Shown here: piece after piece, positions 44,049 to 52,747 of the stretch
How positions within the stretch are numbered: position 1 is the first letter of the stretch
How the letters are laid out: every line of letters begins with the position of its first letter
NCBI RefSeq assembly: GCF_002270415.1
Contig: NZ_NNRI01000001.1
Location: 62,001-126,000, forward strand
Length of the DNA stretch: 64,000 bases
From: Mesorhizobium sophorae
GTDB lineage: Bacteria; Pseudomonadota; Alphaproteobacteria; Rhizobiales; Rhizobiaceae
Direction of reading: 5' to 3'
Notes under the pieces: model-generated
Seen by the model: only the letters and a program-made list of their open reading frames with translations
What the model was told of the DNA's origin: nothing
Databases searched by the model: none
Position numbers and translations under genes: made by a program

Positions 44049-47000
44049 GGCGCCCCTCTCGATTCAGCTGGTTCTCGTGAGGCGAGCAGCGCCTCGCGCT
44101 CGGCCGCTGGCAGCGACGTCAACAGCTCCAACAACTCGTCGTCGCTGGCTTCCGGAGTCGCGGCCTGGCGCTCCGCGATCCAACCGGCAAGTTGGCGGAC
44201 AGACGGGTGGTCAAACACGACTCCCGCCGGCACATCGGTTCCGAGTTGGCGTGACAGTCGTGAACTGACGCGCAAGGCCGCCAGCGAATGCCCGCCGAGA
44301 TCGAGGAAGAAGTCTGCGTCAAGCGTCACCAGATGCAGCTGCAGCACCTGCGCGAAACACGCCTGGACCTCTTTCTCAAATGGCAGCACCGGATTGGCAT
44401 CGCCAGCATCGGGCAGTTCTCCCGGCGGCGGCAGCGCCAGCCTGTCGCGCTTTCCGTTGGGCGTCAGCGGCAGCGCGTCGAAACGCACGATGACTGCCGG
44501 CAGGAACGCGTGAGGAAGCCGTTCCCGCAACCCGGCCAACAATCGCCGGGCATCGAAGCTTGATGCGGGCGCGGCGACGTAGGCAACCAGGCGATCCTCC
44601 CGCAGCACAACCATGGCATCGCTGACTTCGGGGGCCTGTCGAAGCAGCGCCTCGACTTCGGCCGGTTCGATCCGGAAACCACGCAACTTGATCTGCTGGT
44701 CGCGCCGGCCGAGGCATACAATCGAGCCGTCGCGCCGCACTCGGGCCAGGTCCCCGGTGCGGTACATTCGTGCCGCCTTGCTGCCTGCAAAAGGGTCGGC
44801 CACAAAGCGCTCGCGCGTCAGTTCGGTGGGCCCGAGATATCCAAGCGCGACACCTGCGCCGCCAACATACAGCTCGCCCGCCACCTCAAGCGGAACGGGG
44901 CGCAGCTTGCTGTCGAGCACATAGGCGCGCACGCCGGTGATCGGTCGGCCGATCGGGACGACGCCCAGCACAGGAGGCTCTTGATCGGGATCGAACCAAG
45001 TGGCGTCCCAGATTTCCGAAGTCCCGTAAAGATTGTAGAGCGTGGCCTCCGCATGGTGTCGTCGGAACTGGTGGTAGAGGTCTGCCGGGAGCGGCTCGCC
45101 GGTGCAAACCCAGAACAGCAGGTGCGGCAAGTGCCGCCCGAGGTCCGGTTGCGCCTCGAGCATCATCTTCAGCAGCGACGGCACCAGCCACAGCCGCGTG
45201 ACGCCGCGCGATGCCAGCAGGCGGATCAACGCGGATGCATCCGTTGCGATCTGCTCGGAAGCGATCGTGGTCGGCACACCTTGCAGCGTGGCGCCCAACA
45301 GCTCCCACAGCGAATCGACAAAGTTGATCGCGGTACGCTGACAGGCCATTTCGTTCGCGGCGAAGGGATAGGCCTGCCACATCCATGCGAGCCGGTTCGC
45401 CACCTGGCCCCATTGAACCAGCACTCCTTTCGGACGGCCCGTCGAGCCTGATGTGAAGACGATATAGGCGGGGTCGTCGCGCTGCCAACAGACCGGTTCG
45501 TCGTTTGCCGCATCGTCGCTGCAGGGTTCGAGGACGTCGCCGATGTCGATCACGGTTGCCGGTCCGTCCGGCGGCGTTGGGCCGGTTGCCAGCAGCACGG
45601 CCGGCTTGGCGTCCGCCAGCATCTGTTCCAGGCGGTGCCTGGGATAGGCCGGATCGAGCGGCAGATAGACGCCGTGCGCCTTCAGCACGGCGTAGAAGGC
45701 CACAACTTGCTCCAACGAGCGGGGCGCAGACACGGCGACCGGCACGCCGCGATCCACACCCAGGTCGCGCAACCGTCGTGCGAGCCGCGACGACGCGCGC
45801 TCCAGCGTGTCGAAGTCGAGCACACGATCGTCGGCGATGAAGGCCGGAGCCGCGCCTTTGTCGCGCGCCAGACCCCGCAACAGTTCGAGCGGATCCAGGT
45901 CCACGCATGCATCGGCACCGCCGACGTTTGGTTCTTCGATCAGCCGCCGGCGTTCAGCATCGGAGAGCGGCGAAAAGGTCGCCAGAGTTGCAAAGGGCGC
46001 AGCGTATATGCCCCGCAACAGATTGAGCAGATGCTCGATAAGAGCTCCCATGTCATCGCCATGGAAGCGGCTGCGGTCGAACCGCAGTTTGAGCTGCAGC
46101 CGATCACCCGGAACCGCGAGCAAACTGAGTGGCACATTGGCACGCGCCAAGTCGACGCCGCCGGTCATGGATTCGAGCTTGGCCGCTGCTTGCGGGAAAT
46201 TCTCGAACACCACCAGCGTGTCGAACAGAGGTCGATCAGGGGCGATCTCGCAGCAGCGTTGCAGTTCGGCGCTGTCGAGGTGGTGGAAAGCCGAGCCGCG
46301 TGCCTGTGCACTCTGTAAATCCTTGAGCCATGGCACCAGTGCTGCCTGCGGATCCACGCGCACCCGCACCGGGACCGCGTTGATGAAGAGACCGATCATC
46401 TGCTCGATGCCAGGAACCTCAGGCGGTCGCCCGGAAACGACGGCACCGAAAACCACATCGTCGCGGTCCGTATAGTGGCCGAGCAGCAAAGCCCACGCAC
46501 CTTGCAGGACGGTGTTCAACGTCAGGCCGTGCTGGCGTGCGAACGTCCTGAGCCGCTCAGATTCCTCTGCATCGAGGTTGCCGCTGACCTCGGTGTCCGC
46601 GTCTGCGAGAGCCGCTCGGCCAGGTGGCCGCGGCAGCCCAATCTCCACCGGCTGGTCGTAGCCACGAAGCATATCGGCCCAGTATTCGCGCGCTGCTTCG
46701 AGGTCGCGCGTGGCCAGCCAGTCGATGTAGTGGCGTAGCGAGCGTCGAACCGGAGGCTGGTAAGGCGCGTTGCGGACCAGCGCGCGATAATGTTCGATCA
46801 TCTCCGTTGCCAGCAGTTGGGCACTCCATCCGTCGAGCAGGATGTGATGGAACTCCCAGACAAATCTCACTTGGCCGGCGCGGCCGCGGATCAGCGCCAG
46901 CCGCATCAAGGGTGGACGATCGAGCACGAAGCCCGCCCGGCGGCTGTCCCCCAGGTACCGTGCCAGCTGAGCTTCGAAGGCGGTCGCGTCGAGATGTCGC

Positions 47001-47281
47001 CAGTCGAGCTGTTCGAAAGCCAGCGCGACGTGACGGTGAACAACTTGCACCGGCTGCTCAAGGTCTTGCCAGTGGAAGGACGTGCGCAGTGCAGGCGTGC
47101 GCCGAACCAGTTCGTGCCACGCCGCCTGGAACGCGTGCGCATCGACGGGCTCCGGCAGCGACATCACCTCCTGCTGTATGAAGACGCCGCTTTCCGGCGC
47201 ACGCAGACTGGCGACCAGCATCGCCGCCTGGAGCGGCGCCAGTGGCCAGAAGTCTTCAACGTCAACTCTGTTCGTGTTCAA
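44045..47281 (-). CDS. NRPS module C-A-T, substrate unclear
   Basis: A 1078-aa single-module NRPS. The condensation domain has FHHILLDGWS. The adenylation domain (about 470-960) has VFTSGSTGRPKGVLV but an atypical core: FVDSLWELLG where the pocket Asp normally stands, and YGTSEIWDATW for YGPTE. My pocket reading is V-D-W-W-V-T-L-D-A, which fits no substrate I can name; a nonproteinogenic or charged residue is possible. The carrier is FFLDLGGHSLAA. It starts with TTG at 47281, overlapping the previous stop as TTGA, with AGGGAGG six bases upstream. No nearby ATG fits better. Confidence 0.88.
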   Translation of the reverse strand: MNTNRVDVEDFWPLAPLQAAMLVASLRAPESGVFIQQEVMSLPEPVDAHAFQAAWHELVRRTPALRTSFHWQDLEQPVQVVHRHVALAFEQLDWRHLDATAFEAQLARYLGDSRRAGFVLDRPPLMRLALIRGRAGQVRFVWEFHHILLDGWSAQLLATEMIEHYRALVRNAPYQPPVRRSLRHYIDWLATRDLEAAREYWADMLRGYDQPVEIGLPRPPGRAALADADTEVSGNLDAEESERLRTFARQHGLTLNTVLQGAWALLLGHYTDRDDVVFGAVVSGRPPEVPGIEQMIGLFINAVPVRVRVDPQAALVPWLKDLQSAQARGSAFHHLDSAELQRCCEIAPDRPLFDTLVVFENFPQAAAKLESMTGGVDLARANVPLSLLAVPGDRLQLKLRFDRSRFHGDDMGALIEHLLNLLRGIYAAPFATLATFSPLSDAERRRLIEEPNVGGADACVDLDPLELLRGLARDKGAAPAFIADDRVLDFDTLERASSRLARRLRDLGVDRGVPVAVSAPRSLEQVVAFYAVLKAHGVYLPLDPAYPRHRLEQMLADAKPAVLLATGPTPPDGPATVIDIGDVLEPCSDDAANDEPVCWQRDDPAYIVFTSGSTGRPKGVLVQWGQVANRLAWMWQAYPFAANEMACQRTAINFVDSLWELLGATLQGVPTTIASEQIATDASALIRLLASRGVTRLWLVPSLLKMMLEAQPDLGRHLPHLLFWVCTGEPLPADLYHQFRRHHAEATLYNLYGTSEIWDATWFDPDQEPPVLGVVPIGRPITGVRAYVLDSKLRPVPLEVAGELYVGGAGVALGYLGPTELTRERFVADPFAGSKAARMYRTGDLARVRRDGSIVCLGRRDQQIKLRGFRIEPAEVEALLRQAPEVSDAMVVLREDRLVAYVAAPASSFDARRLLAGLRERLPHAFLPAVIVRFDALPLTPNGKRDRLALPPPGELPDAGDANPVLPFEKEVQACFAQVLQLHLVTLDADFFLDLGGHSLAALRVSSRLSRQLGTDVPAGVVFDHPSVRQLAGWIAERQAATPEASDDELLELLTSLPAAEREALLASREPAESRGAP

Positions 47282-50200
47282 TCTTGGCCTCCCTGCCCAC
47301 GGTTGAGGCGCGACATCAACGTGACCAGATCCTCCGCCTTGATATGTCGGGCGAACCCCCCAACGTCCTCTTCTTTGCCAACGTTCTCTTCAACGGATTC
47401 GGTCGGCTTCGCGGCGCGAGCGAGCAGGGCCAGTGTCTTGTGGACGAAGATGTCGTTCGGCTCGATCGAAAGCCCCGCTTCACGCGCGCGGCTGACGACC
47501 TGGATGCCGAGGATGGAGTCGCCGCCGAGCTCAAAGAAATTGTCGTTGATGCCCACCTGCTCGAGCCGCAATATGTCGCCCCAGATGGCGGCGAGCCGCA
47601 GTTCAGCGGCTGTCGATGGGGCAACGTACTCAGCTCCGAGTTCTGGCCGCATGCCGTCTATCTTCGGCAGGCGGTGGCGGTCGATCTTGCCGCTCACGGT
47701 CATGGGCAGCGCGTCAAGCAGCAGGAAGCGCGCCGGGATCATGTAGGCCGGCAAACGCTGGGCAAGGAAGGCGCGGACCTGCGGTACTATCTTTCGCGCG
47801 AAGGCGGATTGCAGCGGGTTGTTGGTCCAGCGCCGGCGGTGCGCGGCGCCGCCTCCAAGAGTGCGCCGCGGGATTGGCCCGCGGCCCGCCCGATTCATTG
47901 CGAGCGGACTGAACACGGCGTCGATGTGACCGGTCGCATGGCGTCCCGCAACATGAAGCTCGACCTTGCAGCCGGCCTCGACCGCGCAAGCGAGCAACTG
48001 GTCCGCGTCAAGCCCCTGCACGGTCACCTGTCCTGCGTTCGAGCGCAGATCACCGACGCAGCGCGATCCATCGCTGCTCATGACCTCCGCGGCGGCGAGC
48101 ATCTCCGCCGCGACGGTTCGGCCTGGAATGTCGGCGACCAGCAGGGTTTTCCCGTCAAGTGCCCGCAACGTCCGCAGCAGCGCTTCGGCGCTGCCCACGC
48201 TCGCCCAGTCACAGGTGTCCCCCGCCTCCACAACCTCGGGCGACCAGCCGACATGGAGCATGACGTCATAGCGGAATAGCGTCAGCTCATTATCGCCACG
48301 GCCCGGTTTGGCCAGGATTTCAACGGCCCGGATGCCGGGGAAATCCGCTGCCAGGGCAAGGAAAAATTCGGAATCGACCGCCAACTCTTGTTCCAGCCCC
48401 AGGCGGCGCGCCACACGTTCCTGCAAGGTGGCCAGCGGCAGGTCGGACTCGGCCCGGTACAACTCCACAGAGGCTGCGAAACACTCCAGCAGCGCCAGGC
48501 TCCGCACATCACCGATGAATACGGTGCCGCGGGTACCCAGCGTTGACAACGCGGCACCTATCACGTCGATCAGGTAGCGTTCGCTCGGGAAGTACTGCAC
48601 GACCGAATTGAGGATCACCAGGTCCACCGCATCCATCGATTGAGCCGCGACCTCGTGCGCAGCGCAACGACGGAACTCGATACCCTTGATCCCGGTGCTG
48701 GCCGCATGCTTGGCCAAATGGTCAAGCGCGCCCTGCGAGATGTCGGTTGCCACATAGCGACGGGCCTTGGGTGCCAGGCGAAAAGCCAGCAACCCCGTGC
48801 CGCACCCAATTTCGAGGGCTTGCTCGGCTGCGAGCGAATTCAATCGTTCAACCGTGCTTGCCAGCCACTCTCGCATCGTCTGCTCGTCGAGCGGCAGGCC
48901 CGTGTAGCTGCTGTTCCAGCCATCGATGACGAATGCCGGGTCGGTAGCTTCCGCGATCGTACCGTAGGTTTCATCGTAGATGCGGTGCCAGTGTTCCACC
49001 TGCTCGCTGGAAGCTGCGCTCTCGAACTGTGCGTCAGGTGCGCGCGGGTCGTCGCGCTGCACCACGTATGCGACGAGACGCGCACCTCCAGCACCGACTT
49101 CGCGCACGGCGACCGCCGCCTCGGCGATCTCGGGGTGCGATTGCAATGCCGCCTCGACTTCGCCGAGTTCGATGCGGTGACCGCGAAGCTTGATCTGGCG
49201 GTCGATGCGGCCGATGAAGTCGATGCGCCCGTCGGCAAGCAATCGAACGCGGTCGCCGGTGCGATAGATTCTTTCGACAGGGCCATTGCCCTGCCGCAGG
49301 TCGACAAACCGCTCGGCCGTCAGTTGCGGCCTGCCAAGATATTCCCGCGCCAGTCCGATCCCTGCCAGACAGAGCTCACCTGGGACGCCGATCGGAACCG
49401 GCTCTCCGTGCGCATCGAGGACGAAGGCGCGCATATTGTCGATCGGCACACCGATGGTCGGCGCGCGCGAAAAATCCTCGCATCGCTCCCATGTCGCCCA
49501 GATGGTCGTTTCCGTGGGACCGTACAGGTTGAAGAAGCGCCTGCCGGGCGCCCACTGTGCCACTATCGAGGCCGGACAGACTTCGCCTGCCACCATCAGC
49601 GTGGTGAGAGTTCGCAACCCCGATGCATCGAACGCGAACAGCGCGGAAGGCGGCAACACCGCGTGGGTGACGCGCGCCTCGTCGATCAGCCGGGCGAGCC
49701 CCGCACCGGGCATGCGTTGCTCCGTTCCCGGGATCACCAGAGTGGCGCCGACGCTGAGGGCGAGGCCGAGTTCGAACACGGCGGCATCGAAGCTGAGCGA
49801 GGCGAACTGCAGCACGCGGCTTTCCACCGTCGTGTCGAGCAGTCGTCGTTGGGCCGCCAGAACATTGGCCAGTCCACGCTGCCCGATGACCACGCCCTTC
49901 GGCTGGCCCGTCGAGCCTGAAGTGTAGATGATGTAGGCCACATCACCTGATGCGCGGTCAGCTGCACGCGGGGCCGTGGCGCCGTCGCGCGCCATCGCGT
50001 TGACGAAAAGTGGCCGGCATTCGAGCAACGACAGCGCGCCCTCGACACGGCCCCACGCCGCAGGCTCGGTGAGGATGTGCCGCGCCCCGGTATCCTCGGC
50101 AATATAGCGCAAGCGCTCGATCGGGAGATCGATATCGAGAGGTACGAACGCCGCGCCTGCCTTCAGCGCGGCGAGTATCGCGACCACGGCCGCAGGGGAA

Positions 50201-51885
50201 CGGTCGAGCAGCAGCAGTACCGGTTCGCCCGGCCGAACGCCGGCCTCCTCAAGTCCGGCGGCGAGTTTTTCAGCCTGCTGATCAAGCGCCCCATATGTGA
50301 AGGTGCCCGCGGGGCCGGCAAGCGCGATACACTCAGGTGCGTTGGCTGCGAAGCGCTCGAATTGCTGGCAGAGCGGCGTCTCGTCGAAGGCGACCGCTTT
50401 GCCCTCGGACGAGTGCCGGAACCGGCGCCGCTCGTCACGGTCGAGCATCGCGATCGTATCGATCGGCTGGTCGGGGTCTGCCGCCGCCGAGTTCAGAAAG
50501 AAGCAGAAATGCCCGACCATGCGCGCGGCCGTCTCGGGATCGAACAGCGCAGTGCTGTATTCCATGCCTCCGGAAATCCCGCCGGCATGCTCATGCAGGT
50601 GGAATGCGATATCGAAAATGGAGGTTCCGCGTTCGATGGAAACCACCGAATCCTGAGCCGGCAGTGCACTGCCGCTATCGATGTTCCACGCGTTCTGCAG
50701 CACCAGCCCGATTTGAAACAACGGATTGCGGTTAGGCTGGCGCTCGGGCTGAAGCGCTTCGACCAATTTCTCGAAGGGCATGTCCTGATGTGTGTAGGCA
50801 TCGAGCGCGGTCTGCCGCACACGGCGCACCAGTTCGCGGAAGGTTGGTCTGCCGCTGACGTCGATGCGAAACACGAGTGTATTGACGAAAAAACCGATCA
50901 GCGCCTCGACCTCGGGCCGCGTGCGATTGGCGATCGGGGCGCCGATCGCGATGTCTTCATCGCCTGTGTAGCGCTGCAGCATCGCGGCAAGGCCTGCCAA
51001 CAGCACCATGAACAGGGTAGCGCCTTCTTCGCTTGCCACCCGTTTCAGCAAAACGAGCACGGCGGCCCCGATGCTCAACTCCTCGAAATCGCCTTCGAAG
51101 CTCGGCTCATCCGGACGCGGTCGGTCCGGCACCAGCGCCAATTGCGGCAGATCGGCGAGCTGCCGGCGCCAATAGGACAGCTCCGTCTCCAGCCGTTCGC
51201 CGCTGAAATACTGGCGCTGCCATTCGGCGAAATCGGCATACTGGATCGCCAGAGGTTGCAGCGGGGAGGGCCGGTTTGCGACGAAGGCCCCATAGGCGGC
51301 AGCCAGCTCGCGCAGCAGGATCTGCATGGACCAGCCGTCACAGGCGATGTGATGCAGGGTCAGCAGGAGCCAGTGTTCGTGCATCGACAGCCGCAGCAAA
51401 CGTGCGTGCACCATGGGCCCATGCCGCAGATTAAACGTCAGCCGCGCCTGTTCGCCGGCCTCGCGGCGCGCTGCCTTCTCGCGCTCCTTCGGCTCAAGAT
51501 GCATTAGGTCGAGCAGCGGCATCGGCACCGGGCCGGGTGGCATCACCTGCTGCATCGGCTCGCCTGCAATGTCAGTGAATACAGTGCGCAGGGCGGCATG
51601 GCGTGAAACCACGTGATCAAGGGCGCGCTTGAGCGCCGCCACGTTGAGAGGGCCGCGCAGGGGCAAGTTCAGAGGCACATTGTAGAAAGGGCTTGCCGGC
51701 GCGAGGCGCTGCATGAACCACAGGCGCTGCTGGGCCCAGGAAAGCGCTGCCGGGCCAGGGTGACCGCGGGGCGACAGTAGCGGATCACCTGACGCGGGGG
51801 GCTGCAGTCCTGCCGAGCCAAGCAACTTGCCGAGCAGCGAACGACGTTCGGCACTTATGTTGCCGGATATGGGGATTGCCGTCAT
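47278..51885 (-). CDS. NRPS module C-A-NMT-T (first module, N-methylating)
   Basis: A 1535-aa NRPS. An N-terminal condensation domain (about 45-470; LHHIACDGWS) makes this either an acylating starter or an acceptor from a carrier elsewhere. The adenylation domain (about 500-990) has IYTSGSTGQPKG, NLYGPTETTIW and a pocket read as D-A-F-V-M-A-L-I-W, whose end resembles glycine codes; this is weak. An N-methyltransferase is inserted before the last A motif (about 1010-1290; EIGCGTGLLAFRLA, VILNSVVQYFP), then NDNFFELGGDSILG. The product should contain an N-methyl residue. It is the first NRPS gene of the operon and starts at ATG 51885. Confidence 0.92.
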   Translation of the reverse strand: MTAIPISGNISAERRSLLGKLLGSAGLQPPASGDPLLSPRGHPGPAALSWAQQRLWFMQRLAPASPFYNVPLNLPLRGPLNVAALKRALDHVVSRHAALRTVFTDIAGEPMQQVMPPGPVPMPLLDLMHLEPKEREKAARREAGEQARLTFNLRHGPMVHARLLRLSMHEHWLLLTLHHIACDGWSMQILLRELAAAYGAFVANRPSPLQPLAIQYADFAEWQRQYFSGERLETELSYWRRQLADLPQLALVPDRPRPDEPSFEGDFEELSIGAAVLVLLKRVASEEGATLFMVLLAGLAAMLQRYTGDEDIAIGAPIANRTRPEVEALIGFFVNTLVFRIDVSGRPTFRELVRRVRQTALDAYTHQDMPFEKLVEALQPERQPNRNPLFQIGLVLQNAWNIDSGSALPAQDSVVSIERGTSIFDIAFHLHEHAGGISGGMEYSTALFDPETAARMVGHFCFFLNSAAADPDQPIDTIAMLDRDERRRFRHSSEGKAVAFDETPLCQQFERFAANAPECIALAGPAGTFTYGALDQQAEKLAAGLEEAGVRPGEPVLLLLDRSPAAVVAILAALKAGAAFVPLDIDLPIERLRYIAEDTGARHILTEPAAWGRVEGALSLLECRPLFVNAMARDGATAPRAADRASGDVAYIIYTSGSTGQPKGVVIGQRGLANVLAAQRRLLDTTVESRVLQFASLSFDAAVFELGLALSVGATLVIPGTEQRMPGAGLARLIDEARVTHAVLPPSALFAFDASGLRTLTTLMVAGEVCPASIVAQWAPGRRFFNLYGPTETTIWATWERCEDFSRAPTIGVPIDNMRAFVLDAHGEPVPIGVPGELCLAGIGLAREYLGRPQLTAERFVDLRQGNGPVERIYRTGDRVRLLADGRIDFIGRIDRQIKLRGHRIELGEVEAALQSHPEIAEAAVAVREVGAGGARLVAYVVQRDDPRAPDAQFESAASSEQVEHWHRIYDETYGTIAEATDPAFVIDGWNSSYTGLPLDEQTMREWLASTVERLNSLAAEQALEIGCGTGLLAFRLAPKARRYVATDISQGALDHLAKHAASTGIKGIEFRRCAAHEVAAQSMDAVDLVILNSVVQYFPSERYLIDVIGAALSTLGTRGTVFIGDVRSLALLECFAASVELYRAESDLPLATLQERVARRLGLEQELAVDSEFFLALAADFPGIRAVEILAKPGRGDNELTLFRYDVMLHVGWSPEVVEAGDTCDWASVGSAEALLRTLRALDGKTLLVADIPGRTVAAEMLAAAEVMSSDGSRCVGDLRSNAGQVTVQGLDADQLLACAVEAGCKVELHVAGRHATGHIDAVFSPLAMNRAGRGPIPRRTLGGGAAHRRRWTNNPLQSAFARKIVPQVRAFLAQRLPAYMIPARFLLLDALPMTVSGKIDRHRLPKIDGMRPELGAEYVAPSTAAELRLAAIWGDILRLEQVGINDNFFELGGDSILGIQVVSRAREAGLSIEPNDIFVHKTLALLARAAKPTESVEENVGKEEDVGGFARHIKAEDLVTLMSRLNRGQGGQD

Positions 51886-51909
51886 ATGCCGACCCCAAAC
51901 AGAGCAATG

Positions 51910-52320
51910 TCATTCGTCGGATTTGCCGCTCGCCAGTGTCTGCAGGTCGGCCAGGTAGTCCGAAAAATTCGCGCGTGCCTTTTGCTGGGCTTCGTCATAT
52001 GCGGACGCCAACTGCTCGCCCAAGTCCTTCATGGTCTGCCCGACGCTGTTCTGATGCTTGCTGATCACTTGCCCGTACTGGCGCGCGTGATCGAGCCATG
52101 CAGAGGCGGCGCGCTGTTGCGCGTCGTCGCCGTTGCCAGCCTCGCTCAACGCCCGCTGCCACGAGGCCATGATTTGTTGGAGTTGATCACGGGCCGGGAC
52201 TTCGGCCTCTTCCAGCTGCTGGCGGCTGCGGCCGTAGAGTTCCTGGGCGCGCGCTGCATATTGCTGCGCCACCTCAAACCCTTTCAGGCAGTAGTTCGAA
52301 TAGGCATTTTCAGCACTCAT
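51910..52320 (-). CDS. Small helical phasin-like protein before the NRPS genes
   Basis: A 136-aa amphipathic helical protein without Cys or a membrane segment (QQYAARAQELYGRSRQQLEE, YGQVISKHQNSVGQTMKDLG). Its look resembles phasins, which coat granules, but no strict motif supports that. I chose ATG 52320 with GGGAG 6 bases upstream. ATG 52416 also has a strong GGGAGG, but the extra 32 residues are arginine- and serine-rich with codon use unlike the gene. It ends 25 bases before the first NRPS gene and is probably the first gene of that unit. Confidence 0.5.
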   Translation of the reverse strand: MSAENAYSNYCLKGFEVAQQYAARAQELYGRSRQQLEEAEVPARDQLQQIMASWQRALSEAGNGDDAQQRAASAWLDHARQYGQVISKHQNSVGQTMKDLGEQLASAYDEAQQKARANFSDYLADLQTLASGKSDE

Positions 52321-52747
52321 GGCGAGCTCCCGCGATCGTGGGCCCTCTGACGGCTCAGGCGCAGAACGTCGCTTGGAAGCGACTTCGTCGGACGCGCGAC
52401 TTCTACGTCGGACCATGCCGGCCCTCCCGAAAAAAACTAGTCGTAGCGTTGCCGAACGGTCCCGTCTGTCGCTTCCAAGACAAACAGACTCCTGATCGGC
52501 CTCCAAATCGGACGGCTTCACTACGCTCTAGCGGCTCGCATCTGCGCCGCACAAGCAACTTAAAGTTTGCAATGCTCATCGTCAACAGATTTATTTTAAT
52601 CTGTATTATTAAAATAAAATTGTTATAGAAAGAAATACTGCAAAAAATTTGCGACAGGCGCCATGACTGAGGTCAGGTGCCGAGAATTGCTATCTACAAT
52701 CGAACGCTTCGCCAGAATGTATTTGGCCAAGCGTGACGCACTCGGCG
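52321..52747. promoter_or_regulatory. AT-rich promoter region of the NRPS operon
   Basis: These 427 bases separate the hydrolase gene from the small helical protein. The stretch 52555-52660 is far richer in A and T than the island around it, consistent with a promoter and an operator. It contains a perfect AT inverted repeat (52590-52618). Two short frames here were rejected as non-coding. Confidence 0.5.
52590..52618. promoter_or_regulatory. Perfect 11-bp AT inverted repeat, putative operator or terminator
   Basis: TTTATTTTAAT (52590-52600) and ATTAAAATAAA (52608-52618) are exact reverse complements around the 7-base spacer CTGTATT. In a GC-rich genome such an AT-only dyad upstream of an operon suggests a regulator-binding site. 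The nearest start on the minus strand is about 270 bases away. Confidence 0.45.

Noticed and set aside
52338..52628. Small plus-strand frame in the NRPS promoter region
   Set aside because: No ribosome-binding site, low-complexity Arg/Pro-rich sequence and an AT-rich tail; it overlaps the putative promoter.
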